From Symbiodinium natans (Eukaryota > Sar > Dinophyceae > Suessiales > Symbiodiniaceae), in assembly GCA_905221605.1 (NCBI GenBank), contig CAJNDS010002219.1, positions 129,501 through 193,500 on the forward strand: 64,000 nt of DNA, read 5' to 3'. Every line of letters begins with the position of its first letter. Within the stretch, counting starts at the first letter, position 1. Positions 1 through 10,127 of the stretch are shown one piece after another. A program made the translations under genes and the position numbers. The notes beneath the pieces were generated by a model. The model had not been told where the DNA came from and did not search any database. It saw nothing but the letters and a program-made list of their open reading frames with translations.

Positions 1-1426
1 TTGAGCCCTAAACCCTAAACCCTAAACCCTAAACCCTAAATCCCAAACCCTAAACCCTAAACCCTAAACGTTTAAGGAGTATCAAAACCAGAACACAGTA
101 AGGAGACCATGCGATGGCTCCTTGATGGCTGTCGGGCTGTTACCCTGGTCGTTCTCCTGAGGGCACAGTTGTCAAGTCCACTGGCATGTCTCGGGGATTA
201 GAGCTTAAGGTTTAGGGTTGAGGGTTTAGGATTTAGGGTTTAGGGTTTAGGGTTTAGGGTTCAGGGTTTAGGATTTAGGGTTTAGGGTTTAGGGTCTAGG
301 GGTGCCAATGTCTGCGCCTCAATGGAATCATCAGCATCGAGGAACGCTTGGAAATCACCTTGTGGCCATGGTGCGGCTGAACTCGAAACTGTAGACTCTA
401 AACCCCCTAGCCCGCCTACCCCAACCCAAAACCTAAACCCTAAACCCTACCCAAACCCTAAACCCTAAACCCTACACCCTAAATCCTAAACCCTAACCCC
501 TAACCCCTAACCCCTAACCCCCAAACCTGAGTGCCACCCTAAACCCATGCAAGTCTGCAGCCCAGCTGCTCATCGGCTCACAGTGTGCCTTTACCTGGAT
601 TTGGGGGGACACAGAATAGGGGTTTCCCAATTTGGGGTTACCCTTTTGGTTTAGGTTTAGGGTTTAGGGTCTTGACCAGGGTCTGTGTTTTGGGGTGTAT
701 CAGGGGTACATCTCAGGGAGCATGCGCTGGCATCGAGATGGGTGATGATGCCTTACAAGCTTCACTGATTCATGTTCCCCGTTGGATATCCATTCTCATA
801 CGGAGCCTTATCTTGGAGGTAATCTACATGGGGTGAGGGTTTAGACAGCTGCCTGTGCTTTCTGTGCCTAAGTGCCAGCCCTAACCCCGGGGGGTCCGGG
901 GTTGCTGCAAGCTCTGAGAGCTTCTATGTTCCCAAACCCCCGTATCTTGCAGAGTACAGTATAGTGACGATAGTATACGTATGCCAGTGATGACAGTATG
1001 TGGACAACAAAAAACAACCCCAACAATGCGCGAGGGCTGGGTTCAGTCCGCCCCCCCCCCCCCCTCATTCCCCACTGCAAGAACGAAAAACATTTTCACA
1101 GGCCGTAAATTGGGATGTTCCCCCTTATACTAACAGTCCTTAATAGGGATTATAGTACGCCCTATTGTAATCCCTATGAAGGACTGTTAGTACAAGGGGG
1201 AACATCCCAAGCCCCAGGCCCAACCCCCTAAACCCCTTTCAACGAGATTCCGCTTCTCCTACTGCTTTCGGTTTCTGGCATCCCTAGGAATACAGGGGGA
1301 CTTCTGGATTGACAGCAGCGCAGACCTCTGATCTGTCGGATTTGGAGACCTCCTGGTTTTACCCTGGGACCCTAAGCCCCAACCCCTCAACCGTCGACTC
1401 TCAACCTAAACCCTAAACCCTAAACC

Positions 1427-1458
<32 letters not shown>

Positions 1459-1696
1459 ACCCTAAACCCTAAACCTAAACCCTAAACCCTAAACCCTAAA
1501 CCCTAAACCCTAAACCCTAAACCCTAAACCCTAAACCCTAAACCTAAACCCCAAACCCTGAAGCCCGCCTCATTGTGCCATCCCCGACTTTGCGGTGCCA
1601 CCCGTCGGCACGGGCGAGGCTGTGAGATACGATGCAGCAGAAGCCGGAAATCTTACACAAGTTAGGGTTTCGGGTTTAGGGTTTAGGGTTTAGGGT

Positions 1697-1735
<39 letters not shown>

Positions 1736-2880
1736 GGTGTAGGATATCTTCCCAAATCATCCTTTGAAGAATTACATAAGGGCCCCAAAGTCCCGAATTC
1801 CCCTATCAAGAGCCCAGAACAAGTCAGCACTCTCCATACTTCCATCTGAATTATGGAGAACTGGAATGCCGCCTAAACCCTAAACCCTAAACCCTGAACC
1901 CTGAACCCTGAATCCTGAATCCTGAACCCTAAACGACTACACATGTTGGGTAGATTGCGGAAATTTCAGCTTGAGGAGCCAAGCACTCAAGCCCTTAAGG
2001 TTTAGGGTTCGCCCTAAACTCTAAACTCTAAACCCTAAACCCTAAACCCTACACACCTAACCCTCAACCCTAAGCCCTAAAGCCTGAGTCCCACCTTCAT
2101 GGTGGTAGTGCTGCGGATCTTTGGGCCTGCGGAACTGATGTTGACCATGTGCCTGCCCACAGAGGCTAAGGTTTAGCGGTTTCGGGGCTTTAGAGGTTAG
2201 GGTTTGGGGGTCGGGGTTTAGGGTTTAGGGTTCAGGGTTTAGGATTTAGGCTTTGGGGTTTAGGGTTTAGGGTTTAGGGTTTGGGGGTTCGGGGTTTAGG
2301 GGCTCAGGGAGTTCAGGGTAGGGACTCACTGTGCCAAGCTTGGTCCGCTAGCCGTTGGCTGCTGCAGTGCTGATCTGACGACACCCGACCCAGATGACCG
2401 ACCCTAAACCCCAAGCCCCAAGCCCTAAGCCCTGAACCCTAAACCCTTTTTCCAACACTCTTTTGCTGTGCTCGCATTTTGTTGCAGAGCTGGAATGGTC
2501 AGGCCATTCGATGTGTGTCGCCTTGGCGAGCTCAGGAATGCTTTGGCGTTCGGGTTTAGGGTTTTGAGTTTAGGGTTTAGGGTTTTGTGTTTTGGGTTCA
2601 GGGTTCAGGGTTTGGGGTTTAGGGTTTGGGCTTAGGCTTTCTTGTAACACTGTGTGTAGTCAGTTTGCTAATAAAGACACTAGGGAGGATGCAGTATACC
2701 GTAAATGATACTATATGGACACCATCATCTCGACTACCCAAAAAAGACAAGATAACATAACATGATATGACACAATGCACCGCAGCGTAACAAAATGCAG
2801 CATAATCAGAACAAACACCACTCATATGCCATCTGTCACATGTCACATGTAATGAATATGCAATATGTAGTATTCGTGTA
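1..2880. repeat. Mosaic of short telomere-like arrays and unique islands
   Basis: CCCTAAA-type arrays at about 1-69, 429-510, 1405-1560, 1875-1935, 2020-2080 and 2400-2445 alternate with TTTAGGG-type arrays at 206-300, 650-680, 1663-1740, 2166-2310 and 2550-2640. Islands at 1575-1650 and 2090-2160 are open on the minus strand with AG acceptors (ASPVPTGGTAKSGMAQ; HGQHQFRRPKDPQHYHHE) and may be exons of an unidentified gene. No family recognised. Confidence 0.7.
1110..1210. mobile_element. Foldback (MITE-like) element, family F1
   Basis: Near-palindrome with ends TTGGGATGTTCCCCCTT / AAGGGGGAACATCCCAA and inner ACAGTCCTTAATAGGGATTA. Related copies at 9236-9337 and a truncated one at 11518-11587. 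Confidence 0.75.
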
Positions 2881-3820
2881 TATGTGTATATATGGTTCAG
2901 CGTCGAGCGTCCTGGGCCCCCCCCCCCCCCCATGGTATCCCCCCCCCCCCAAGCCTACTCTACGGTCCCTAAACCCTAAACCCTAAACCCTAAACCCTAA
3001 ACCCCTAAACCCTAAACCCTAAACCCTAAACCTAAACCCTAAACCCTAAACCTTAAGTCTTAAACCTAAACCCTAAACCCTAAAACCCTGAACCCTAAAC
3101 CCTAACCCTAAAACCAACCCCCAACCACACCACAGGGGGGGGGGGAATCATCTTAGTACCCCCGCGGGGGAAAACCCTAAACCCTAAACCCTAAACCCTC
3201 CCCCCCCCCCCCCCCCTACCCCCCCCTACCACCCCCCCTACCCCCCCCCTACCCCCCCCCTAACCCCCCCCCCCCCCCCCTACCCCCCCCCTACCCCCCC
3301 CCCCCGTACCCCCCCCCCCCCCCCCCCCCCCCTGTGGTGTGGTTGGGGGTTGGTTTTAGGGCTTTAGGGTTTAGGGTTTAGGGTTTAGGGTTTAGGGTTT
3401 AGGGGGTTTTAGGTTTTAGGGTTTTAGGGTTTAGGGTTTAGGGTTTAGGGTTTTAGGGGGTTTAGGGTTAGGGTTTAGGGTTTTAGGGTTTAGGGTTTAG
3501 GGTTTAGGGTTTAGGGTTTTCCCCGCGGATGGGGTACTAAGATGATCCCCCCCCCCCCCTGTGGTGTGGTTGGGGGTTGGTTTTAGGGTTAGGGTTTAGG
3601 GTTCAGGGTTTTAGGGTTTAGGGTTTAAGGTTTAAGACTTAAGGTTTAGGGTTTAGGGTTAGGGTTTAGGTTTTAGGGTTTAGGGTTTAGGGTTTAGGGT
3701 TTAGGGGTTTAGGGTTTAGGGTTTAGGGTTTAGGGACCGTAGAGTAGACTTGGGGGGGGGGGGGGATACCATGGGGGGGGGGGGCCCAGGACGCTCGACG
3801 CTGAACCATATATACATATA
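2881..3820. repeat. 0.94 kb palindrome of telomere-like and poly-C/G sequence
   Basis: The left arm (about 2881-3186) is repeated in inverted form at about 3515-3820, including unique landmarks TTCAGCGTCGAGCGTCCTGG and the CACACCACAG stretch, C/G runs and the exact order of variant repeats. The spacer is poly-C with TACCCCCCC units plus TTTAGGG arrays. Confidence 0.85.
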
Positions 3821-3950
3821 ATATCACTTGACATCTCATCAAATCTCATCTTTATACATAGCCCGAATATACAATCTCATATCGACGTGATCTGGAACCC
3901 CTGGTTTAAACAAGCGTGGGCACTTCTGCCGAGCTGTGCCTGCTTGCCAT

Positions 3951-4275
3951 TAGGGTTCAGGGTTTAGGGTTTAGGGTCTAGGGTTAGGGTTAAGGGTTAA
4001 GGGTTTAGGGTTTAGGGTTCAGGGTTCAGGGTTCAGGGTTCAGGGTTCAGGGTTCAGGGTTCAGGGTTCAGGGTTCAGGGTTCAGGGTTTAGGGTTTAGG
4101 GTTTAGGGTTTAGGGTTTAGGGTTTAGGGTTTAGGGTTTAGGGGTTAGGGGTTAGGGGTTAGGGGTTAGGGGTTAGGGGTTAGGGGTTAGGGGTTAGGGG
4201 TTAGGGGTTAGGGGTTAGGGTTTAGGGTTTAGGGTTTAGGGTTTAGGGTTTAGGGTTAAGGGTTCAGGGGTTTAG
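3951..4275 (+). repeat. Homogenised variant telomere arrays
   Basis: Successive blocks of TTCAGGG (about 4016-4086), TTTAGGG (4087-4140), TTAGGGG (4140-4215) and TTTAGGG again, each nearly pure. Confidence 0.85.
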
Positions 4276-4379
4276 AGCAGGAGGTCTTGCGTCCGGAGCT
4301 CGCAAGCGCATCAGACAGCTGCCGGCGTGGTGGATGATCAGGGCCTGGACCCGGGATACTGACGCAACTTGCACTTGGA

Positions 4380-5410
4380 ACCCCAAACCCTAATCCCCAA
4401 ACCCCAAACCCCAAACCCCAAACCCCAAACCCCAAACCCTAAACCCTAAACCCTAAACCCTAAACCCTAAACCTAAACCCTAAACCCTAAACCCTAAACC
4501 CTAAACCCTAAACCCTAAACCCCAACCCCCCAACCCCAAGCCTTGAACTCCAAAGCCTAAACCCTACAAGGACTTTTGGGTGGAAGCCATAAGCTGAGAG
4601 TGGCGTAGGCGATTTTTTCTCGGGCTTTGGGGATGAGAGAAATTCCTCTTCAAGTCCTGCCCCACCCACCCCATCCCACCCCCCCCTCCGCCGCCGCTCC
4701 GTTCAGGGGTTTAGGGTTTAGGGTTTAGGGTTTAGGGTTTAGGGTTTAGGGTTTAGGGTTTAGGGTTTAGGGTTTAGGGGTCCAAATTTTTGAACAACCC
4801 CAGACTTTGAACTTCAAAATTTAGGGAGGTGCTTACAAAGACAGCTTTCCAGATGCTGTGCACCCCCAGCCTCTTCGTCACAGCGCCATAATCTGCCTGG
4901 GGATGTGCAATGCCCCCAAAGGACTACGAGGAAGCAACTACCCCTAAACCCTAAACCCTAAAAACAGTCAGGGTTACGCACTTAAGAAACGAATCAAGTA
5001 CTTTGCAAAGCAATTGGAGGTCCATGGGTACTTTTTACAAGTAGGGTTATAAGTAGGGCAACAATGGCTGCAACTTCGTACTGATAACCCTATTTCTAAG
5101 TACCCATGAACCTTCAAGTAACCCCTGAACCCTCAACCCTAACGGGTAAGGCCTAGTCTGCTTACTTCGGTTCCATAAGTGTCGGGATTCCCTACCAAAA
5201 GGCGCCTCCCCAAACGGATGGGACCCCTTAACTCCCCTAAGCCCCAACCCTAAACCCTAAACAACAAACCTTGTGACTGCGAACCCTAAAAACCCTAAAA
5301 ACCCTAAAAACCCCAAAAACCCTAAAAGCCCTAAAAGCCCTAAAAACCCTAAAAACCCTAAAAACCCTAAAACCCACCTAAAAACCCTAAAAACCCTAAA
5401 AACCCTAAAC
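4380..5410. repeat. Telomere-like arrays with islands and one foldback
   Basis: CCCAAAC/CCCTAAA at 4380-4540, TTTAGGG at 4704-4780 and a CCCTAAAAA decamer-type array at 5280-5410. The island 4800-4940 is partly open on the minus strand (GAVTKRLGVHSIWKAVF), unassigned. Foldback F5 copy at 5012-5120. Confidence 0.7.
4565..4650 (-). CDS. Candidate exon: EEEFLSSPKPEKKSPTPLSA
   Basis: Open minus-strand segment after TTGAAG^AGG reading an acidic/Pro/Lys tail. It could be the far C-terminus of the transporter or another gene. It lies in an island of the exon type (C-type array on its left, G-type on its right). Confidence 0.3.
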
Positions 5411-5478
5411 CGCTTCAGAGTTGCGGCGTCTGACTTGCCCTGGAGCAAGCCGAAGCGCTCGTCAAAGCAGGCTCCGAT
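5411..5478 (-). CDS. MFS exon: C-terminal tail
   Basis: Encodes IGACFDERFGLLQGKSDAAT plus a short basic end, fitting the cytoplasmic tail after PETKGxxLEE. The acceptor is CCAG^ATC. The donor is read as CG^GTTTAGGG, where the GT would come from the first telomere-like repeat. Confidence 0.6.
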
Positions 5479-5717
5479 CTGGCCAGGGGATTGCCCGTTT
5501 GGGTTTCCGGTTTCAGGTTTCAGGTTTATCGTTTAGGGTTTAGGGTTTAGGGTTTGGGGTTTAGGGTTTAGGGTTTAGGGTTTAGGGTTTAGGGTTTAGG
5601 GTTTAGGGTTTAGGGTTTAGGGTTTAGGGCTTAGGGTCCGGGAGTGCCCGTTTGGGTTTCGGGTTTCAGGTTTCGAGTTTCTAGGGTGTAGGGATGCCAG
5701 ATTAGGCCATGCCCGTC

Positions 5718-5810
5718 CTGCTCCAGCGGTACCCCCTTCGTCTCCGGGAGCCAGATGCCCAGAATCAGAGCTAGGATGCAGAACCCACCAAAGAGGAGAA
5801 AGGTCTCAAA
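5718..5810 (-). CDS. MFS exon: TM12 and PETKGVPLE
   Basis: Encodes FETFLLFGGFCILALILGIW then LPETKGVPLEQ. This is the C-terminal sugar-porter signature and the clearest single marker of the family here. The donor is GAGCAG^GAC (GA type). Confidence 0.88.
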
Positions 5811-5952
5811 CTCGATGGAGGACCTTGTGGGTCGTACTTGGAGGTTCACGGGTGCTTACAAGTAGGGTCAGATGCAGGGTAACTATGGTTATAACCTTAT
5901 TTAGGGTACTCATAACCCTACCCATATGTACTCATGAACCTTAAGGGGCCGT

Positions 5953-6005
5953 CTGCCGAGGCACATCAAGATCGGCGAAAACTGCGCGATGAGGAAATTT
6001 CCCAC
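5953..6005 (-). CDS. MFS exon: TM11
   Basis: Encodes VGNFLIAQFSPILMCLG, continuing TNW into the NW-x-xNFxIaxxFPxL pattern of sugar porters. The acceptor is ATCCAG^GTG. Confidence 0.7.
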
Positions 6006-6135
6006 CTGGATCAGCTGGCAGATCCAAACACGCGGAGGAGCACCCTGTATTCATTCTGAGACACATCTTTCAAAACCCTAAGTCCCTAAACCCTAAACCC
6101 TAAGCCCGAAAGCCTAAACCCATGCGTCCGGGCGC

Positions 6136-6200
6136 CCAATTCGTCATCGTCGTCACTCCGACGCACCGGGCCCGATGACGGAGGGGGAACATCTCCGCAC
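6136..6200 (-). CDS. MFS exon: AEMFPLRHR
   Basis: Encodes AEMFPLRHRARCVGVTTMTN and W, the conserved E-x-FP-x-RxR region before TM11. The acceptor is TCCAG^GT. The donor side is uncertain by a base or two. Confidence 0.78.
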
Positions 6201-7825
6201 CTGGAGGAGTTTGTGAAAGCTGTGGTTCGGAGATTGGGGCACGGAATTTTAGGTAAACCCTAAACCCCAAACCCCAAACCCCAAACCCCAAACCCCAAAC
6301 CCCAAACCCCAAACCCGAAACCCGAAACCCTAAACCCTAAACCCTAAACCCTAAACCCTAAACCCTAAACCCTAAACCCTAAACCCACGGGTCCTGGGAG
6401 CTGAACTAGGAGCTGAACTAGTAGCTGAGGAGCAATAGACCCAAACCGTCGGCCCCCAGGTGCTTGCAAAGCTGGCGATGAAGCACAGGACCTGACAAGG
6501 CGGTGTCTCGGTCCACGGGCTGGCGTCAAGATGTAGGGTTTTAGGGTTTAGGGTTTAGGGTTTAGGGTTTAGGGTTTAGGGTTTAGGGTTTAGGGTTTAG
6601 GGTTTAGGGTTTAGGGTTTGGTTCAAGCGCTCAGATTCTTGGGGCCAAGGCTTAGGATTAAGACTTGGGTCTTCAGGTGGCGCAGGGAAGTCTTTTCAAC
6701 TCTGAACCGGTCAGGAATCTTCCTTTGAAAGCCGAGTTGGAATCCCATGTCTAGGGTGGCCCTCAAAGCCCTCGGAAAAATGTTCCTACAACGTGCTCCT
6801 CTTAAACCCAATACAAAAAAACATGAAACATCCCAAAGGGCCTACCTAGCTGTAGCTCCAACCCTAGGCCCTAAACCCAAAACCCAAAACCCTGAACCCC
6901 TGGTGGGGCAAGTGGCCATGGCCGCCAGCAAAACACCCACCAGCGGGGAAGCTGGTTGGATGTTCTCCCCACTGCCTGGCTCATGCGGCTTCAGAGAGTC
7001 GAGGGGTCAGGGAGGCATCCAAAGATCACCGCCGGTCGCCGTGTGTTTAGGGTTTAGGGTTTAGGGTTTAGGGTTCAGGGTTCAGGGTTTAGGGTTTAGG
7101 GTGTTTCGCTCTTCTTCTCAGGGGGGCGGGGGCGCAGCCCCATTTGCAAACACAATGCCGCGCAGGATGGATTTGGAAAGGGTTCATGTTCGTCTTAGGT
7201 GCCGAAGAGATGCTCTTCGATGGCGTGACTTTCTTTGAAGGCAACTTTGCACGGTCTAAAGGGCGGGGGGGGGGGGGGGACGGTTCTTGCCGTAGCGAGT
7301 GAGGACGCACGGGCGTCCTGGAGCTGTGAGAGATGTTGAGACTGTCTACCAATGTCAAAGAAATCAGGGTCGTCCCAACATGCAAGACAATGGCAAGGAA
7401 GCCGAGAAGCCAGACTTCTCGGCCCTAAACCCTAAACCCTAAACCCTAAACCCTAAACCCTAAACCCTAAACCCTAAACCCTAAACCCTAAACCCTAAAC
7501 CCTAAAGAAGCAGTTGCCTCCAAGAGCAGGAGGCCGCAACAGCCAAGCCAGGAAGCTACCGAAGCCCAGAACGAAGATCCGAGCCGGGAAGCCACCGAAG
7601 CCAAGAGACAAGAGCCAATTAGGGTTTAGGGTTTAGGGTTTAGGGTTTAGGGTTTAGGGTTTAGGGCTTAGGGTTTAGGGTTTAGGGTGTAGGGTGTAGG
7701 GTGTAGGGTTTGGGGTTTAGGGTTTGGGTTTAGGGCTTGTCTTTACAGTGCCATGGTCCTCGGTGCACGTGCACTGGACTGTCGACTTTGCTTCCAGTCA
7801 TGCTGCCCAAGCCCGACCGGAGGTG

Positions 7826-7938
7826 CTTGGTAGCCCAGTAACCATCTTACAATAAGGGCACCCTTTTTTTGGGTCGGCTACTTTACAAGGGAACCCAGAA
7901 CCAAAAAGAAGGGTAAAGGGTACCACCGGGCTACCAAG
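7826..7938. mobile_element. Foldback element F3
   Basis: Terminal inverted repeats CTTGGTAGCCC / GGGCTACCAAG around about 90 bp with inner partial pairing. Confidence 0.65.
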
Positions 7939-7991
7939 GGTGGTGTTCTGCAAGTTTCATCGACCCTGCCGGGTGCCACGTACGACTCTGT

Positions 7992-8093
7992 CTTACTTCT
8001 CCAATAACCAAGGGAACAAAAAGGTTAAACTTGATGATTCCAACTAAATAAGGAAGCCCAAAAAGTCTAAAGTCCAGCTGTGGGAGAAGTAAG
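7992..8093. mobile_element. Foldback element F4
   Basis: Ends CTTACTTCTCC / GGAGAAGTAAG; size and setting like the other intronic foldbacks. Confidence 0.6.
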
Positions 8094-8726
8094 CTGTAGG
8101 GTTTATAGGGTTTATCGGGTTTATAGGGTTTATAGGGTTTACAGGGGTTTATAGGGTTTACAGGGGTTTATAGGGTTTATAGGGTTTATAGGGTTTATCG
8201 GGTTTATAGGGTTTATAGGTTTATAGGGTTTAGTTGCTGACTGAATCTGAGGGTGTCAATAGCCGGCTCAGCCGTGCATTCCGCTAGATGCTTCAGGACT
8301 TGGATGCGGGATTTCCTTCGTATGATTTACGGGTTTAGGGTTTAGGGTTTAGGGTTTGGAGTTTAGGGTTTAGGGTTTAGGACTCAGTGGTTTTTTCGGG
8401 GAGACAGCAGGAAGGGTTGGACGGCAGGGCGCTGCGCAATGTGTTTGGAGGTGCTGGCGACACCGCCCTCAAGCAGTGGGTCTTTGGAGGACTCAGAGTC
8501 CTGGCCTTCCAGATGCTATCCCCGAACCCATCTTGCTTATGCGCCTTTGTGTAGGGCAAAGAGTATCGCACTAGTATCTGTCAAAGCCAACCACCCGAGG
8601 CTTGAAGCCTCTGTGGCAAGCCTAAACCTAAACCCTAAACCCTAAACACTAAACACGAAACCCTAAACCCTAAACCCCAAACCCTAAACCCCACACCCTA
8701 AACCCTAAACCCTAAGCCGAGGGCGC

Positions 8727-8821
8727 CTGTGGTGCCGTACATCCCGAGGAAGCCTAGGGCGAAGTTGGAGATCGCCATCCCCGCAGCGCCAGTGATGAAC
8801 AGGGAGCGGCGCCCTGTCTTC
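8727..8821 (-). CDS. MFS exon: second GRR loop and TM9
   Basis: Encodes KTGRRSLFITGAAGMAISN followed by FALGFLGMYGTT. This is the D-x-xGRRxLLxxGaxGMa region between TM8 and TM9. Boundaries are CCAAG^G and ACAG^GC. Confidence 0.82.
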
Positions 8822-8953
8822 CTTGGAGCAAGGCGCCTTAAGAGCCCGACACCCCCCCCAGATAGCCTAAACCTTCAACCCCAAAAGGCACAGAGAGCGA
8901 CCACACCCAACCGTGGCGCGGGCAAGAAATTCGCCCTATAAGGCAGGCCGGGC

Positions 8954-9010
8954 GTCTCAATGAAGTAGAGGCAGGGCAAGGTGAAAAGCATGTTGGTGGC
9001 ATTGGAAATC
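8954..9010 (-). CDS. MFS exon: TM8
   Basis: Encodes ISNATNMLFTLPCLYFIE, matching TM8. The acceptor is CTGAG^GATT. A donor at AC^GC keeps phase with the GRR exon downstream. Confidence 0.65.
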
Positions 9011-9235
9011 CTCAGGTTCACGGCAAATTCCTAAACCCTAAACCCTAAACCCTAAACCCTAAACCCTAAACCCTAAACCCTAAACCCTAAACCCTAAACC
9101 ACTGACAGCTGACCAGACATGACCTACAAGGACGCCTTGAGCCTCGAAGCATGGGATGCTCGCAGGTGCTTGTGGCCTGGTGCTGCGATGTCACTTGCCA
9201 TCGGTGCCTTCTCGAAACTTGCCTGTGTTGAGACA

Positions 9236-9337
9236 GTGGCCACTTGGGATGTTCTCCCTTTTTCTAGCAGTCTTGAAACCTCCTAGAGTCCCTCTTAAGG
9301 ACTGTGAATATGAAGGGGAAACATCCCAAGTGGCCAC
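9236..9337. mobile_element. Foldback element, family F1, second copy
   Basis: Perfect 18-bp inverted ends GTGGCCACTTGGGATGTT / AACATCCCAAGTGGCCAC. The inside shows the same CAGTC...GACTG pairing as the 1110 copy. Confidence 0.78.
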
Positions 9338-9739
9338 GATGGCCACGAAACTCTCGTGCCACTGGCTGGACAATCTCTGCTCTGCAAGAGGCTCCACTGT
9401 GTTCAGTTCCGCAAGCTCCACATCAGAGGCTGATGCTCAGCAGCCGTGTGCCATGTTTCTTTAAAGGGCTCTCTGTCGCCAAGGCAAAAAGCACCCGCCC
9501 CCCCCCCCCCCCCCCCCCAGTTGGAGCAAACGCATCCTCACCTCACTGCTTGCGCAACCGACGTCAGAAACACGGCCTTGACAAATGTTGATGCTTGCTG
9601 ATTTGAGCCCAACCCCACAGAAGGCTCCCAGGAGCAACCCTAACCCTAAACCCTAAACCCTAAACCCTAAACCCTAAACCCGAAACCCGAAACCCTAAAC
9701 CCTAAACCCTAAACCCACTCCAATGGCATGCCAAGTCTC

Positions 9740-9808
9740 GTCTGAAAAAGGTTTGCGTCGAGGTTCAAGTGCTTGAAGATCCGAGGGCCGAAGTACATGA
9801 AGGCGTTC
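9740..9808 (-). CDS. MFS exon: NAFMYFGPRIF (TM7)
   Basis: Encodes NAFMYFGPRIFKHLNLD and ANLFQ, joining the preceding exon as QQLVGM-NAFMYFGPRIF, a textbook TM7 motif. Boundaries are CCGAG^G and AC^GAGACT, a GA donor. Confidence 0.82.
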
Positions 9809-10053
9809 CTCGGTTTAGGGTTTAGGGTTTAGGGTTTAGAGTTTAGGGTTTAGGGTTTAGGGTTTAGGGTTTCGGGTTCAGGGTTTAGGGTCTCGCGAGG
9901 GAACTGCTCCAATGACGGTTACACGGATCGCGGGCTAAAGGCACCAACCCACTCACCACCCGAAAGCCATGAAACACCAAACAAAAAAATCCGAACCAAC
10001 AAGCTCCGAGCATGCAGCCTCACGCATTCCTGGGCCCAAGACAGCCAGGTCAC

Positions 10054-10127
10054 ATCCCAACGAGCTGCTGCAGCATCTGCAGCGATGCCCCAATGCCCAC
10101 CAGAAGCAGCATTCGTCCACGGAAGAC
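10054..10127 (-). CDS. MFS exon: TM7 start, QQLVG
   Basis: Encodes VFRGRMLLLVGIGASLQMLQ then QLVG and the first two bases of Met. This is the RxxLLxGxxxxxxQQxxG segment of sugar porters. Boundaries are GTGAG^GTC and AT^GTGACC; the Met codon is completed by the next exon. Confidence 0.82.

Larger units (their letters stand above)
6201..8726. repeat. Transporter intronic region with arrays and foldbacks
   Basis: Arrays: CCCAAAC/CCCTAAA 6250-6385, TTTAGGG 6540-6625, 7046-7100, 7620-7735 and 8333-8380, CCCTAAA 7422-7506 and 8620-8718, and a 10-bp variant TTTATAGGGT array at 8098-8235. TM10 exons are expected here; 7500-7610 holds a minus-strand segment (FVLGFGSFLAWLL) that resembles one but has no clear acceptor. 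Foldbacks at 7826-7938 and 7992-8093. Confidence 0.65.

Noticed and set aside
1-69. True chromosome end at position 1
   Set aside because: The array is short, of the same kind as dozens of internal ones, and starts mid-sequence; nothing shows a terminus.
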